Of a stretch of DNA of 64,000 nt, positions 31,831 through 42,904 are shown in pieces. Under the pieces are notes generated by a model, which did not search any database, was not told the origin of the DNA, and was given only the letters and a program-made list of their open reading frames with translations. This DNA comes from Moraxellaceae bacterium (GTDB taxonomy: Bacteria; Pseudomonadota; Gammaproteobacteria; Burkholderiales; Rhodocyclaceae): the NCBI GenBank assembly GCA_031119205.1, contig JAVHYF010000006.1, positions 62,001-126,000 of the forward strand, written 5' to 3'. Position numbers and translations under genes: made by a program. The stretch's first letter is position 1; each line of letters starts with the position of its first letter.

Positions 31831-33072
31831 ATGAACCCGCACACCCCCGACACACCATCCAGCAAGAACCGCGCCCCGCAGTCGCACCCCCTGCTCATGC
31901 GTACGCTGCTCGCGATGACCGGTGTGCAGGCCGTGGTGGGGATCGGCATCTTCGGCCTGGGTGTCGCCGCACCGCTGATCGGGCTCCCCGTGGAACAGCT
32001 GGGCTGGTTCAACACCATCGTCTTCGGGCTCGGCGCCGTGGGCGCCTCCTGGGCGGGCCCGCTTTGCTTGCGCTGGGGCGGAGTGCGCGTCTCGCTGGCC
32101 TGCGTCCTGTGCGTGTTTCTGGCCGCCATACTGCTCACCCTGCCCGCCACGTGGCTGGTGTGGCCCGCCGCGATAATGCTCGGACTCGCCTTCGGCCCGG
32201 ATACGCCGGCCAGTTCTGCCAGCCTGGTGCGAGTCACGACACCAGAGCAGCGCGGCAGCATCATCGCGCTGCGCCAGACCGGCAACCAGTGGGGCGCCAT
32301 CGCGGCCTCGCTGTGCCTGCCTGCCTTGCTGCTGCATGGCAAGCCGCTGGCCTTCGGCGTGCTCGCATTGTTGTGCGCGCTGCTTGTACTGGTGTTGTGG
32401 TCGCTACGTGACATCGACGCACCAGAGCCCGGATCACATGCAAGCCGTGCCGCGCTGCTGCCAACCTTGCGCGAGCAATGGCATACCAACGGCATGCGCG
32501 CGCTGCTGGCCTTGTCCGCCTGCTATGCCGCCGTGCAGATCGGCCTGAACGGCTTTGCGTTCAGCTACCTGGTGGGCGTGCTGGGCGAAACACCCGCCCG
32601 CGCCGGCCTGTACCTGGCCACCGCGCAGGCCGCCGGCCTCGTCGCACGCCTGCTCCTTGGCGCATGGGCGCGGCGCACCGACAGCACGGCGCGCGCGCTG
32701 GGCTGGATCGGCGCCGGCATCGCGCTCAGCACCACCGCCTTCGCACTGCTGCCGGCCGGCACCGCAGCCGTACTGATGTTCCCGTTGATGGGCGCCCTGG
32801 GCTTCCTCGTCTCCGGCTGGAACGGATTGCTGCTCGCCGAATTGTCCCGCCTCGCCGGGCCGACGCGCACGGCCGCATGGACCGGCGCCTGCATGACCGT
32901 CAGCTACGTCGGCCTGCTGATGGCGCCTCTGCTGTTCGCCACCGCAGGCAGCAACATGCGGCCGGTGTACCTGCTGCTCGCAGCCGGTTGTGCGGTCTGT
33001 GGCGTGGCCGTGCTGCGCACCAGGACGAGTCCGGAAGCTAGCGTTGCGCACCACGACCGTGCAGTTTTGTGA
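31831..33072 (+). CDS. MFS transporter
   Basis: 413 residues with about 12 hydrophobic segments in two six-helix halves around a central loop (about 205-225). ATG 31831; MRTLL at 31897 is an alternative. Motifs are those of small-molecule MFS carriers (LGLAFGPDTPASSASLVRV; RQTGNQWGAIAA). Cargo unknown, perhaps a degradation intermediate of the cluster. The stop codon (33070-33072) is embedded in the operator box before gntR. Confidence 0.85.
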   Translation: MNPHTPDTPSSKNRAPQSHPLLMRTLLAMTGVQAVVGIGIFGLGVAAPLIGLPVEQLGWFNTIVFGLGAVGASWAGPLCLRWGGVRVSLACVLCVFLAAILLTLPATWLVWPAAIMLGLAFGPDTPASSASLVRVTTPEQRGSIIALRQTGNQWGAIAASLCLPALLLHGKPLAFGVLALLCALLVLVLWSLRDIDAPEPGSHASRAALLPTLREQWHTNGMRALLALSACYAAVQIGLNGFAFSYLVGVLGETPARAGLYLATAQAAGLVARLLLGAWARRTDSTARALGWIGAGIALSTTAFALLPAGTAAVLMFPLMGALGFLVSGWNGLLLAELSRLAGPTRTAAWTGACMTVSYVGLLMAPLLFATAGSNMRPVYLLLAAGCAVCGVAVLRTRTSPEASVAHHDRAVL

Positions 33073-33079
33073 ACAATCC
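33067..33079. promoter_or_regulatory. Predicted autoregulatory operator before gntR
   Basis: TTGTGAACAATCC. The core TTGTNNACAA is 33067-33076, and the whole 13-mer is the exact inverse complement of 33908-33920. It lies 84 bases upstream of gntR and overlaps the MFS stop codon. Confidence 0.65.
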
Positions 33080-33159
33080 TGCACGGGTTTTATGCCGACA
33101 ATCACCGGACCAATGGCACGCAGGTAGAATCAGCCGCGCCCCGTCCGGTCCGTTCCACC

Positions 33160-33843
33160 ATGGCCACCACTGACACCAGCAAATCCGACATCGTCCTGAT
33201 CGCCGAGCGCATCACCAACGCGATCATGGAGCACCGCCTGCCGCCAGGCGTGAAGCTCGCCGAGGAACGCCTCGCCGAGGCCTTCGACGTCAGTCGCACC
33301 AAGGTGCGCCACGCCTTGACGGTGCTCGCCAAGGAAGGGCTGGTCACGCTGTACCCCAACCGCGGCGCCTTCGTGGCCAGCCCGTCGGTGCAGGACGCGC
33401 GCGACGTGTTCGCGGTGCGACGCCTGCTGGAGCCGGAAGTCGTGCGCAATGTGATCGCCCGTGGCAGCAAGGCGGACCTGAAGAAGCTGCGCGCCCACAT
33501 CGCCAAGGAAGCGGACGCCCGCGCCAGCAATGACCGCCGTGCGGTCATCAAGCTGTCGGGGGAATTCCACATGCTGCTGGCGCGTATCGGCGGCAACCGC
33601 TTCGTCAGCAAGCTGATGGACGAGCTGTGCCCGCTGACATGCCTGATCATCGCCCTCTACGACTCGCCGAATACGCCGGCATGCCCGGAGGACGAACATT
33701 CCGCGCTCGTCGACGCCATCGAGCGCAAGGACGCGGCCAGCGCCAGCGAAATGATGCTGCATCACCTGCAGCACGTTGAGGACGAGCTGCGCCTGAGTGC
33801 CGGCGCCAAGGTCGACATCGACTGGGACCGCATGTTCGCCTGA
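33160..33843 (+). CDS. GntR-family regulator, FCD subfamily
   Basis: 227 residues. N-terminal winged helix (~10-75: AERITNAIMEHRLPPGVKLAEERLAEAFDVSRTKVRHAL, split here by reading only), then GLVTLYPNRGAFVA as the wing. C-terminal FCD ligand domain with likely metal/ligand histidines: GEFHMLLA, DEHSALVDAIERKD and HHLQHVE. FCD regulators usually repress by binding TTGTNNACAA-like palindromes and release on binding a carboxylate. Four such boxes occur in this cluster, one before this gene. Predicted local regulator of the amidase, ABC and hydantoinase operons. Confidence 0.92.
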   Translation: MATTDTSKSDIVLIAERITNAIMEHRLPPGVKLAEERLAEAFDVSRTKVRHALTVLAKEGLVTLYPNRGAFVASPSVQDARDVFAVRRLLEPEVVRNVIARGSKADLKKLRAHIAKEADARASNDRRAVIKLSGEFHMLLARIGGNRFVSKLMDELCPLTCLIIALYDSPNTPACPEDEHSALVDAIERKDAASASEMMLHHLQHVEDELRLSAGAKVDIDWDRMFA

Positions 33844-33907
33844 TCGTACGGGGCTGGCCGCCGTAAGCACAGGTTCAGCGAAGCAGATTGTGGCGCGCGT
33901 CTTGCTT

Positions 33908-33923
33908 GGATTGTTCACAATCC
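33908..33923. promoter_or_regulatory. Predicted GntR/FCD operator before the racemase-hydantoinase operon
   Basis: GGATTGTTCACAATCC: 7-bp perfect arms around a 2-base centre, the best palindrome of the four. It lies 37 bases upstream of the start at 33961, overlapping where a promoter would sit. Confidence 0.68.
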
Positions 33924-33960
33924 ATTCAACAAACAGATCCCTTCCAGGACTCAGCGCATC

Positions 33961-34689
33961 ATGACCACTCGTACCCTGCTCGGCATCCTCACGCCTTCAT
34001 CCAACACCTCCCTGGAACCGCTGACCAGCGCCCTGTGCGCGGCCGCGCCGGGGGTCAGTGCGCACTTCGCACGCTTTCCGGTCACCGAGATCTCGCTGAA
34101 GCCGCAGGCGCTCGGCCAGTTCGACGACGAGAAGATACTCGCCGCTGCGCGCCTGCTGGCGGACGCCAAGGTGCAGTGCATCGGCTGGAGTGGCACATCA
34201 TCCGGCTGGCTCGGACTCGAAGCGGATCGCGTGCTGTGCAAGCGCATCGAGGACGCCACCGGCATTCCGGCCACCACCTCCACGCTGGCGCTGGCGGAGA
34301 TCATGCAGAAGACCGCAGCCAAGACACTCGGCCTGGTGACGCCCTACCTCGACGACGTGCAGGCGAAGATCGTCAGCAACTTCGGCAGCGAAGGCATGGA
34401 GTGCATCGCCGAGCGTCACCTCGGCATCAGCGTGAACTTCGATTTCTCGGAAGTGACGGCCGCACAACTCGGCACGATGGTGGGCGAAGTCGCCGCGCAG
34501 AAGCCGGACGCGATCACCACTTTCTGCACCAACCTGCGCGCCGCCCACCTCGTCGCCGGCTGGGAGGCCGCGCACGGCATTCCGGTGTACGACACTGTCA
34601 GCACCGTGGTGTGGAAGATGCTGCGCATGCTGGGCTACGACACGCGCCAGATCGCCGGCTGGGGCTGTCTGTTCAGCGACGTGAAGTGA
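33961..34689 (+). CDS. Asp/Glu racemase-superfamily protein, single-cysteine (arylmalonate-decarboxylase/maleate-isomerase type)
   Basis: 242 residues. It shows the superfamily's two-domain layout: GILTPSSNTSLEPL near the start, IGWSGTSSGWLG and ITTFCTNLRAA. Racemases and maleate isomerases use two cysteines, the first in a CTS-type motif. Here the first position reads SGTS (Gly for Cys), while the second Cys is kept, as in arylmalonate decarboxylase (Gly/Cys). This points to decarboxylation or another one-cysteine chemistry rather than two-base racemisation. Cotranscribed with the hydantoinase gene 23 bases later. The substrate may be the product of hydantoinase plus an N-carbamoyl or amide hydrolysis step. 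Confidence 0.7.
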   Translation: MTTRTLLGILTPSSNTSLEPLTSALCAAAPGVSAHFARFPVTEISLKPQALGQFDDEKILAAARLLADAKVQCIGWSGTSSGWLGLEADRVLCKRIEDATGIPATTSTLALAEIMQKTAAKTLGLVTPYLDDVQAKIVSNFGSEGMECIAERHLGISVNFDFSEVTAAQLGTMVGEVAAQKPDAITTFCTNLRAAHLVAGWEAAHGIPVYDTVSTVVWKMLRMLGYDTRQIAGWGCLFSDVK

Positions 34690-34712
34690 GCAGTGAAAAG
34701 AGGAGCACGGCG

Positions 34713-36128
34713 ATGAGCTATGACCTGGTGATCCGCAACGCGCGCTGCGCGACCGCGTCCGACGTGTTCGACGCCGACATCGGCATCATCGACGGACGCA
34801 TCGTCGCGCTGGGGGCGCAGCTCGCCGCCGGCAAGACGGAGATCGACGCTGCGGGGTGCTACGTACTGCCCGGCGGCGTGGACGGCCACTGCCACCTGGA
34901 CCAGCCGATGAACGACGGCTCGAAGATGGCCGACGACTTCGAGACCGGCACCCGCTCCGCAGCCTGCGGTGGCACCACCACCGTCATCCCCTTCGCCTGC
35001 CAGATTAAGGGTGACACCTTGCGCGCCGCGGTCGAGGACTACCACCGCCGCGCCGAGGGCAAAGCCACCATCGATTACGCCTTCCACCTGATCGTCAGCG
35101 ACCCGACGCAGGCGGTACTGGAAGAGGAACTGCCAGCGCTGATCCGCGAGGGTTACACCTCGTTCAAGATCTACATGACCTACGACGACCTCAAGCTCGA
35201 CGATCGCCAGATCCTCGACGTGCTGAGTGTTGCGCGTGCCGAGGGCGCGATGGTCATGGTGCATGCCGAGAATACCGACTGCATCGCCTGGCTGACAGAG
35301 CGTCTCGTGAAGGCCGGCAACACCGCGCCACGCTTCCACGCAGACTCACGCCCGATGCTGGTGGAGCGCGAAGCCACCCATCGCGCCATCGCGCTGGCCG
35401 AGCTGGTCGACGTGCCTATCCTGATCGTGCATGTGTCCGGCCGCGAAGCGGTGGAGCAGATCCGCTGGGCGCAGTCGCTGGGCCTGCAGATCCACGCCGA
35501 GACCTGTCCGCAATACCTGTTCCTTACCAGCAGCAACCTGGACGCGACGGAGCACGACGGCCTGCATGGCGCCAAGTGCATCTGCAGCCCGCCGCCGCGC
35601 GACAAGGCCAACCAGGAAGTGATCTGGCAGGCGCTGGCGGGCGGCGTGTTCCGCGTGTTCTCGTCCGACCACGCACCTTTCCGCTACGAAGGCACCGACG
35701 GCAAGAAGGTCGGCGGCTGTCACGCTTCCTTCGCCGAGATTCCCAATGGCATTCCGGGACTGGAGACGCGCCTGCCGCTGCTGTTTTCTGCCGGCGTGCT
35801 GGATGGTCGCATCGACATCAACCAGTTCGTCGCACTGACCTCCACGAATGCGGCCAAGACCTACGGCCTGTATCCGCGCAAGGGCACGATCGCCGTCGGC
35901 GCAGATGCCGACCTGGTGATCTGGGACACACAGACGCCGCGCACCATCCGCAACGCGGACCTGCACCACGACGTGGACTACACGCCTTACGAGGGAATAG
36001 CCGTGCGCGCCTGGCCGGCGATCACGCTGTCACGCGGCGAAGTCGTGTGGCGTGATGGGGAATACCTCGGCAAGCCGGGCATGGGGCGCTTCCTGCCTTG
36101 CGACAAGCCCTGGGCGGGGCCGCGCTGA
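34713..36128 (+). CDS. Hydantoinase / dihydropyrimidinase
   Basis: 471 residues; ATG 34713 with AGAGGAG upstream. An amidohydrolase TIM-barrel with all metal ligands: GGVDGHCHLDQ (HxH), TSFKIYMTYD (lysine to be carboxylated), MVMVHAENTD, ILIVHVSGREA and SSDHAPF (Asp). It opens cyclic ureides such as hydantoins and dihydropyrimidines to N-carbamoyl acids. D-hydantoinase versus dihydropyrimidinase is not separable here. No carbamoylase is adjacent, unless the M20 or amidase gene plays that part. Follows the racemase-like gene in one operon. Its stop is seven bases before a REP-like repeat. Confidence 0.9.
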   Translation: MSYDLVIRNARCATASDVFDADIGIIDGRIVALGAQLAAGKTEIDAAGCYVLPGGVDGHCHLDQPMNDGSKMADDFETGTRSAACGGTTTVIPFACQIKGDTLRAAVEDYHRRAEGKATIDYAFHLIVSDPTQAVLEEELPALIREGYTSFKIYMTYDDLKLDDRQILDVLSVARAEGAMVMVHAENTDCIAWLTERLVKAGNTAPRFHADSRPMLVEREATHRAIALAELVDVPILIVHVSGREAVEQIRWAQSLGLQIHAETCPQYLFLTSSNLDATEHDGLHGAKCICSPPPRDKANQEVIWQALAGGVFRVFSSDHAPFRYEGTDGKKVGGCHASFAEIPNGIPGLETRLPLLFSAGVLDGRIDINQFVALTSTNAAKTYGLYPRKGTIAVGADADLVIWDTQTPRTIRNADLHHDVDYTPYEGIAVRAWPAITLSRGEVVWRDGEYLGKPGMGRFLPCDKPWAGPR

Positions 36129-36134
36129 CACGGA

Positions 36135-36168
36135 CGTAGGCCGGATAAGGCCACGGCCGCCATCCGGC
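36135..36168 (+). repeat. REP-like palindromic element, left unit
   Basis: Begins CGTAGGCCGGATAAGGCCA (36135-36153). Internal stem GCCGGAT (36140-36146) / ATCCGGC (36162-36168). This closely resembles the enterobacterial REP core. Paired in inverse orientation with 36247-36281. Confidence 0.7.
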
Positions 36169-36246
36169 ACGACGCGAAGCCTCGACTTCAGCAAGGCAAC
36201 ACGGTCACCGCACGCTTCGACGTCTACAACGGCCACGCCGGCCATT

Positions 36247-36281
36247 GCCGGATGACGGCCGATGGCCTTATCCGGCCTACG
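36247..36281 (-). repeat. REP-like palindromic element, right unit
   Basis: Bases 36263-36281 are the exact inverse complement of 36135-36153. Internal stem GCCGGAT (36247-36253) / ATCCGGC (36270-36276). It overlaps the 3' end of the M20 gene and contributes its TAG stop. Confidence 0.7.
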
Positions 36282-37449
36282 CCGAGGCGGGGCACCAGGC
36301 CTGCACGAGCTTCACCCAGTAGCTTGCACCCAAGGTCAGGATGTCGTCGTTGAAGTCGTAGCGGGCATTGTGCAGCATGCAGCCGCCCGCCCCCGCGCCG
36401 TTGCCGATCCACACGTAACAGCCCGACTTCTTTTCCAGGAAGTAGGCGAAGTCCTCGGCGCCCATGCTGGGGCGGATCGCCCAGTCCACGCGCTCTGCGC
36501 CGACCATGCCTTGCAGCACGTTGCGGCAGAACTCTGCCTCGGCGTCCGAATTCACCGTGGGCGGGTAGCCGTCGCGCCACACCATCTCGATCTGCAGGCC
36601 GAATGCTGCCGCCACGCCGTCGATGATCCGCTGCATGGACGCACGAGTCGCGCTGCGGATTTCCGGCCGCAGGGTGCGCACGGTGCCGCACAGGTCCGCG
36701 CGAGTGGGAATCGCGTTGTAGGCCTCGCCGGCGTGGAACTGCGTCACCGACAGCACGACGGCATCCAGCGGATCGGTGTTGCGGGAGGCAATCGTCTGCA
36801 ATGCAGTGACGAGCTGCGCGCCGGCGATCACCGGGTCCAGCCCCTGCTGGGGCATGGCGGCATGCGCGCCACGGCCGGTAATGGTGATGTCGAAGCGATC
36901 CGCACTGGCCATCACCGGTCCCGGCGTGACACCGAAGCGGCCGGCGGGCATCTCCGGCCAGTTGTGCATGCCGAACACGGCGTCCACCGGGAAACGCTCG
37001 AACAGGCCGTCCGCGATCATCGCCGGCGCCCCGCCCTCGCCTTCCTCGGCGGGCTGGAAGATGAACACCACCGTGCCATCGAAATCCGGCTGGGCCGCCA
37101 GATGTTCCGCCGCCGCCAGCAGCATCGTGGTGTGGCCGTCATGGCCACAGGCATGCATGCGGCCAGCATGCTGGGAACGATGCGTAAATTCGTTGAGCTC
37201 GGTGATCGGCAGCGCGTCCATATCGGCACGCAGTGCGATCGCACGCTTGCTGCTGCCACGGCGGATGACGCCCACCACGCCGGTGCGCCCGATGCCGGTG
37301 TGCGTCTCGATGCCGGCGGCACGCAGACGCTCGGCCACCAGGGCGGCGGTGCGGTGCTCGTCGAAGGCCAGTTCGGGGTGGGCGTGGATGTCGTGCCGGA
37401 CGCGGATGATGTCTTCGCGACGGGACTCGAGGGCGGCAAGTGCGGACAT
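36277..37449 (-). CDS. M20 amidohydrolase (hippurate hydrolase/N-acyl amino acid hydrolase type)
   Basis: 390 residues from ATG 37449; an upstream in-frame start adds 17 unlikely residues. M20 metal sites are visible: RADMDALPI, HACGHDGHTTMLL, FIFQPAEEGEGGA and MHNWPEMPAGRFG. The C-terminal SMGAEDFAYFLEKKSG and GGCMLHNARYDFNDD are typical of this group. Hydrolyses an N-acyl or N-carbamoyl amino acid. It could follow the hydantoinase in a pathway, though it is convergent with it. The stop codon lies inside a REP-like element, so the last residues may have been reset by its insertion. Confidence 0.88.
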   Translation of the reverse strand: MSALAALESRREDIIRVRHDIHAHPELAFDEHRTAALVAERLRAAGIETHTGIGRTGVVGVIRRGSSKRAIALRADMDALPITELNEFTHRSQHAGRMHACGHDGHTTMLLAAAEHLAAQPDFDGTVVFIFQPAEEGEGGAPAMIADGLFERFPVDAVFGMHNWPEMPAGRFGVTPGPVMASADRFDITITGRGAHAAMPQQGLDPVIAGAQLVTALQTIASRNTDPLDAVVLSVTQFHAGEAYNAIPTRADLCGTVRTLRPEIRSATRASMQRIIDGVAAAFGLQIEMVWRDGYPPTVNSDAEAEFCRNVLQGMVGAERVDWAIRPSMGAEDFAYFLEKKSGCYVWIGNGAGAGGCMLHNARYDFNDDILTLGASYWVKLVQAWCPASA

Positions 37450-37702
37450 GGCGCGACTCGTCTGGGGGTGGGCAAGCCCCGATTCTACACAGGTCGACAA
37501 GCGCTCCCGACCGGCCGCGCGGGCCTCGCGAAGAGTTCCCTGCCTCGCATTCGCCGCATCGCAACAATGCGCGTCGTTTGCGCCGGGTCAACCCGCATCG
37601 CGGGATTCGGTACTGAAATGGTACTGCCCGGAGATTGCTTTCCTTTTTTCAGGCTGCGGGCGGCGCATTGACGACGATGCGCCCAACACGATGGAGGTTG
37701 TG

Positions 37703-40264
<2,562 letters not shown>

Positions 40265-40287
40265 CAATCGACTTAAGCAAGCGAAAC

Positions 40288-40315
40288 AAAAATGCCGGCG
40301 AAAGCCGGCATTTTT
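40288..40315. terminator. Bidirectional Rho-independent terminator
   Basis: 12-bp stem (40288-40299 with 40304-40315) and GAAA tetraloop; A-run on one side and T5 on the other. Serves hppA (+) and the convergent RNA methyltransferase gene (-). Confidence 0.9.
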
Positions 40316-40345
40316 CATTTCAACGATCCGGCATCGACGCCCGGC

Positions 40346-41146
40346 TCAGACTGTGCGACGTTGCCTCACCTGTTCGAACAGGCACACGGCTGCAGCGGCT
40401 GCCACGTTCAGGGACTCGGCACCACCAGGCATGGGGATGTACACCCGGCGCGTCGCCAACGCAGCGAGGCCCGGCGACAAGCCGCGCCCCTCCGCACCGA
40501 ACAACCAGCAACTGGGTCCGGCAAGATCACAATCGAACACCGCCTGCGCATCATCCGCCAGCACAGTAGCCAGGCGTTGCCCCGCAAACGCTGACACCTG
40601 TGCCAGCAAGTCGACACGCTCGCGGATGCCCATCAGGAAGTGAGCCCCCATGCCGGCACGCAGGACCTTGGGCGACCAGGCCTGGGCACAGCCCTCACCC
40701 AGCCATGCACGGCGGATGCCGGCCGCGGCGGCGGTACGTAACAGCGTGCCGAGATTGCCGGCATCCTGCACGCCCTCCAGCGCGATGACATCGACCAGAC
40801 CGCTCTCACCCGCGCGCCCCTCCGCAATCGCCTCCGGTATCGCGATCTCGGCCAGCACACCGGTCGGTGTATCCACCGGGCTCAAGGCTTTGAACAGATT
40901 GCCCGGCAGGCCGATGGCGCGTATGCCAGCGTCCGCGCATTGCTCCTGCAGCGATGCGAGTTCAGCATCCAGCGGGAGGTCGGCCCACACGGTCGTCAGC
41001 GGGACCACACCTGCGTCCAGCGCTGCGCGCAGCAGATGTGCGCCATCGATGACGGTACGACCTTGCTCGCGGCGGTAGCGTGCTTCCTCGGCAAGCGCCT
41101 TGAGATGGCGGAACGTGGGGTTGTCGCGCGAGCTGATGAGCTTCAT
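40346..41146 (-). CDS. SpoU/TrmH-family RNA 2'-O-methyltransferase
   Basis: 266 residues. N-terminal RNA-binding region (SRDNPTFRHLKAL; IDGAHLL) followed by the knotted SPOUT domain. Motif 1 is VQDAGNLGTLLRTA, motif 2 LFGAEGRGLS, motif 3 IPMPGGAESLNVAAAAAVCLFE. Transfers a methyl group from SAM to a ribose in rRNA or tRNA; the exact site is not predictable, so no gene symbol is given. Last gene of the lpx-rnhB transcript, 15 bases after rnhB. Confidence 0.9.
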   Translation of the reverse strand: MKLISSRDNPTFRHLKALAEEARYRREQGRTVIDGAHLLRAALDAGVVPLTTVWADLPLDAELASLQEQCADAGIRAIGLPGNLFKALSPVDTPTGVLAEIAIPEAIAEGRAGESGLVDVIALEGVQDAGNLGTLLRTAAAAGIRRAWLGEGCAQAWSPKVLRAGMGAHFLMGIRERVDLLAQVSAFAGQRLATVLADDAQAVFDCDLAGPSCWLFGAEGRGLSPGLAALATRRVYIPMPGGAESLNVAAAAAVCLFEQVRQRRTV

Positions 41147-41161
41147 GCCAGCCTCAGGCGC

Positions 41162-41740
41162 TCAGAAAAGGCGAGCCTGGTCGATGATGGCGCGCACCGG
41201 CGCGAAGCTGCGGCGGTGCTCGTCGATCACGCCGTGCAGCTCGATGGCCGCCAGGTGTTCGGGGGTCGGATATCCCTTGTGGCGCGCAAAACCGTACTGA
41301 GGGTAGCGCGCATCCAGCGACACCAGCAGGCGGTCGCGATGTTCCTTGGCGAGGATCGAAGCCGCCGAGATGGCCGGCTCCAGCGCGTCACCCTGCACGA
41401 TCGCGCGCGCGGGCATCAGCAGGCCGACCGGAATACGGTTGCCATCCACCAGCACCTCGGTGGGAATCGTTGCCAGTGCCTCCACCGCGCGACGCATGGC
41501 GAGCATGCTGGCGTGAAGGATGTTGATCGTGTCGATTTCAGCCACCGTCGCCTCGGCCACGGCCCAGGCCAGCGCGTGGCTGCGGATCTGCTCCTCCAGG
41601 CGGGCGCGGGCACGCGCCGTGAGTTGCTTGGAATCGTTCAGGCCACTGATCGGACGGGACGGGTCCAGGATGACCGCCGCGGCGACCACCGGCCCGCACA
41701 ACGGCCCACGGCCTGCTTCATCAACCCCGCAAACGTGCAT
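41162..41740 (-). CDS. rnhB: Ribonuclease HII
   Basis: 192 residues; ATG 41740 overlaps the lpxB stop by one base (TGATG), with GGAGG inside lpxB. Motifs: [14 protein letters not shown] (first catalytic Asp-Glu), [32 protein letters not shown], and [11 protein letters not shown]. Cleaves the RNA strand of RNA-DNA hybrids and removes single ribonucleotides. The lpxB-rnhB coupling is common in proteobacteria. Confidence 0.96.
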   Translation of the reverse strand: MHVCGVDEAGRGPLCGPVVAAAVILDPSRPISGLNDSKQLTARARARLEEQIRSHALAWAVAEATVAEIDTINILHASMLAMRRAVEALATIPTEVLVDGNRIPVGLLMPARAIVQGDALEPAISAASILAKEHRDRLLVSLDARYPQYGFARHKGYPTPEHLAAIELHGVIDEHRRSFAPVRAIIDQARLF

Positions 41741-42897
41741 CAATGCCTCCTGCCCGCCTCGATCAGCGGCAGCAGGGCTTCCGCTGCACGCTCAGCAGTG
41801 TTCTGTCTGAGGCTGAGGTGCATGTCGGTGAAACCTTCGACGAGCTGCTCCACCGCTTCGCGGTCGTTCAGCCAGCGCTCGATGGCATCGGCGAGAGCAG
41901 CCGGCTTCACATCGTCCTGCTCGAACTCCGGCACGACGAAACGTCCCGCGAGGATGTTCGGCAGTGAGAAGTAAGGAAGGTAGACCATGCGCTTGACGAT
42001 TCGATACGTCATGTTCGCCACGCGGTAGGCCGCCACCATGGGCCGCTTGAGCAAGGCAGCCTCCAGGGCAGCAGTGCCGCTGGCCAGCAGCACGACATCA
42101 CAGGCAATCATGGCCTCGTGCGAGTGGCCGAACAACAGGCGGATCGGTAGCTCGGCAGCGTCCTGGCGGGCAAGTGCCTCCTCGAAGATCGTGCGCGTCT
42201 CGCGCGTGATCAGCGGCACCAGGAACAACAGGTCCGGATGGCGCTCTGCCAGCAGACGCACTGCGCCGATGAAATCGTCCGCCAGGCGCGACACTTCACC
42301 AACACGGCTACCTGGCATGACGGTGACAATGCGCGCGCCTTGCGGCAACTGGAGTTGTTCGCGCGCACCCTCACGGTCCGGCTGAAGAGGAAACTCGTCC
42401 GCCAGCGGATGCCCGACGAAGCTCGCCGGGATGTTGTGCTTCGTGTACAGCTCGGGCTCGAACGGGAACAAGCACAGCACATGATCGGCAGCCTTGCCGA
42501 TGCCATGCACGCGACCGCCGCGCCAGGCCCAGATCGACGGGCTGACGAAATGCGCGGTGCGGACGCCAGCCTTGCGCAAGCGCTGCTCCAGACCAAGATT
42601 GAAGTCCGGTGCGTCGATACCGATGAAAAGGTCCGGCGGATCGGCCTTGAGCCGGCGGATCAGGTCAGCACGGATGCCCCACAGCTCGCGATAGCGACGC
42701 AGCACCTCCACCAAGCCCATGACGGCCAGGCGCTCGCTCGGCCACCACGAAGTGAAGCCCTCGGCCTCCATCTTCGGACCGCCGATGCCGACGCACTCCA
42801 TGTCCGGGAAGTGGGCACGCAGGGCCCGGATCAGATGCGCGGCCAGCAGGTCACCCGAGGCCTCACCAGCGACCATGGCGATACGCACTTTCGCCAT
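41740..42897 (-). CDS. lpxB: Lipid-A-disaccharide synthase
   Basis: 385 residues. Family start [20 protein letters not shown]; also [62 protein letters not shown] and LPGSRVGEV-like MPGSRVGEV. Condenses UDP-diacylglucosamine with lipid X at the inner-membrane face. Seven bases after lpxA in the envelope operon. Confidence 0.97.
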   Translation of the reverse strand: MAKVRIAMVAGEASGDLLAAHLIRALRAHFPDMECVGIGGPKMEAEGFTSWWPSERLAVMGLVEVLRRYRELWGIRADLIRRLKADPPDLFIGIDAPDFNLGLEQRLRKAGVRTAHFVSPSIWAWRGGRVHGIGKAADHVLCLFPFEPELYTKHNIPASFVGHPLADEFPLQPDREGAREQLQLPQGARIVTVMPGSRVGEVSRLADDFIGAVRLLAERHPDLLFLVPLITRETRTIFEEALARQDAAELPIRLLFGHSHEAMIACDVVLLASGTAALEAALLKRPMVAAYRVANMTYRIVKRMVYLPYFSLPNILAGRFVVPEFEQDDVKPAALADAIERWLNDREAVEQLVEGFTDMHLSLRQNTAERAAEALLPLIEAGRRH

Positions 42898-42904
42898 GGC
42901 GTGC

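Noticed and set aside
36776-37702. 309-residue extension upstream of hppA
   Set aside because: It is antisense to the M20 gene, and ATG 37703 has GGAGG directly upstream.
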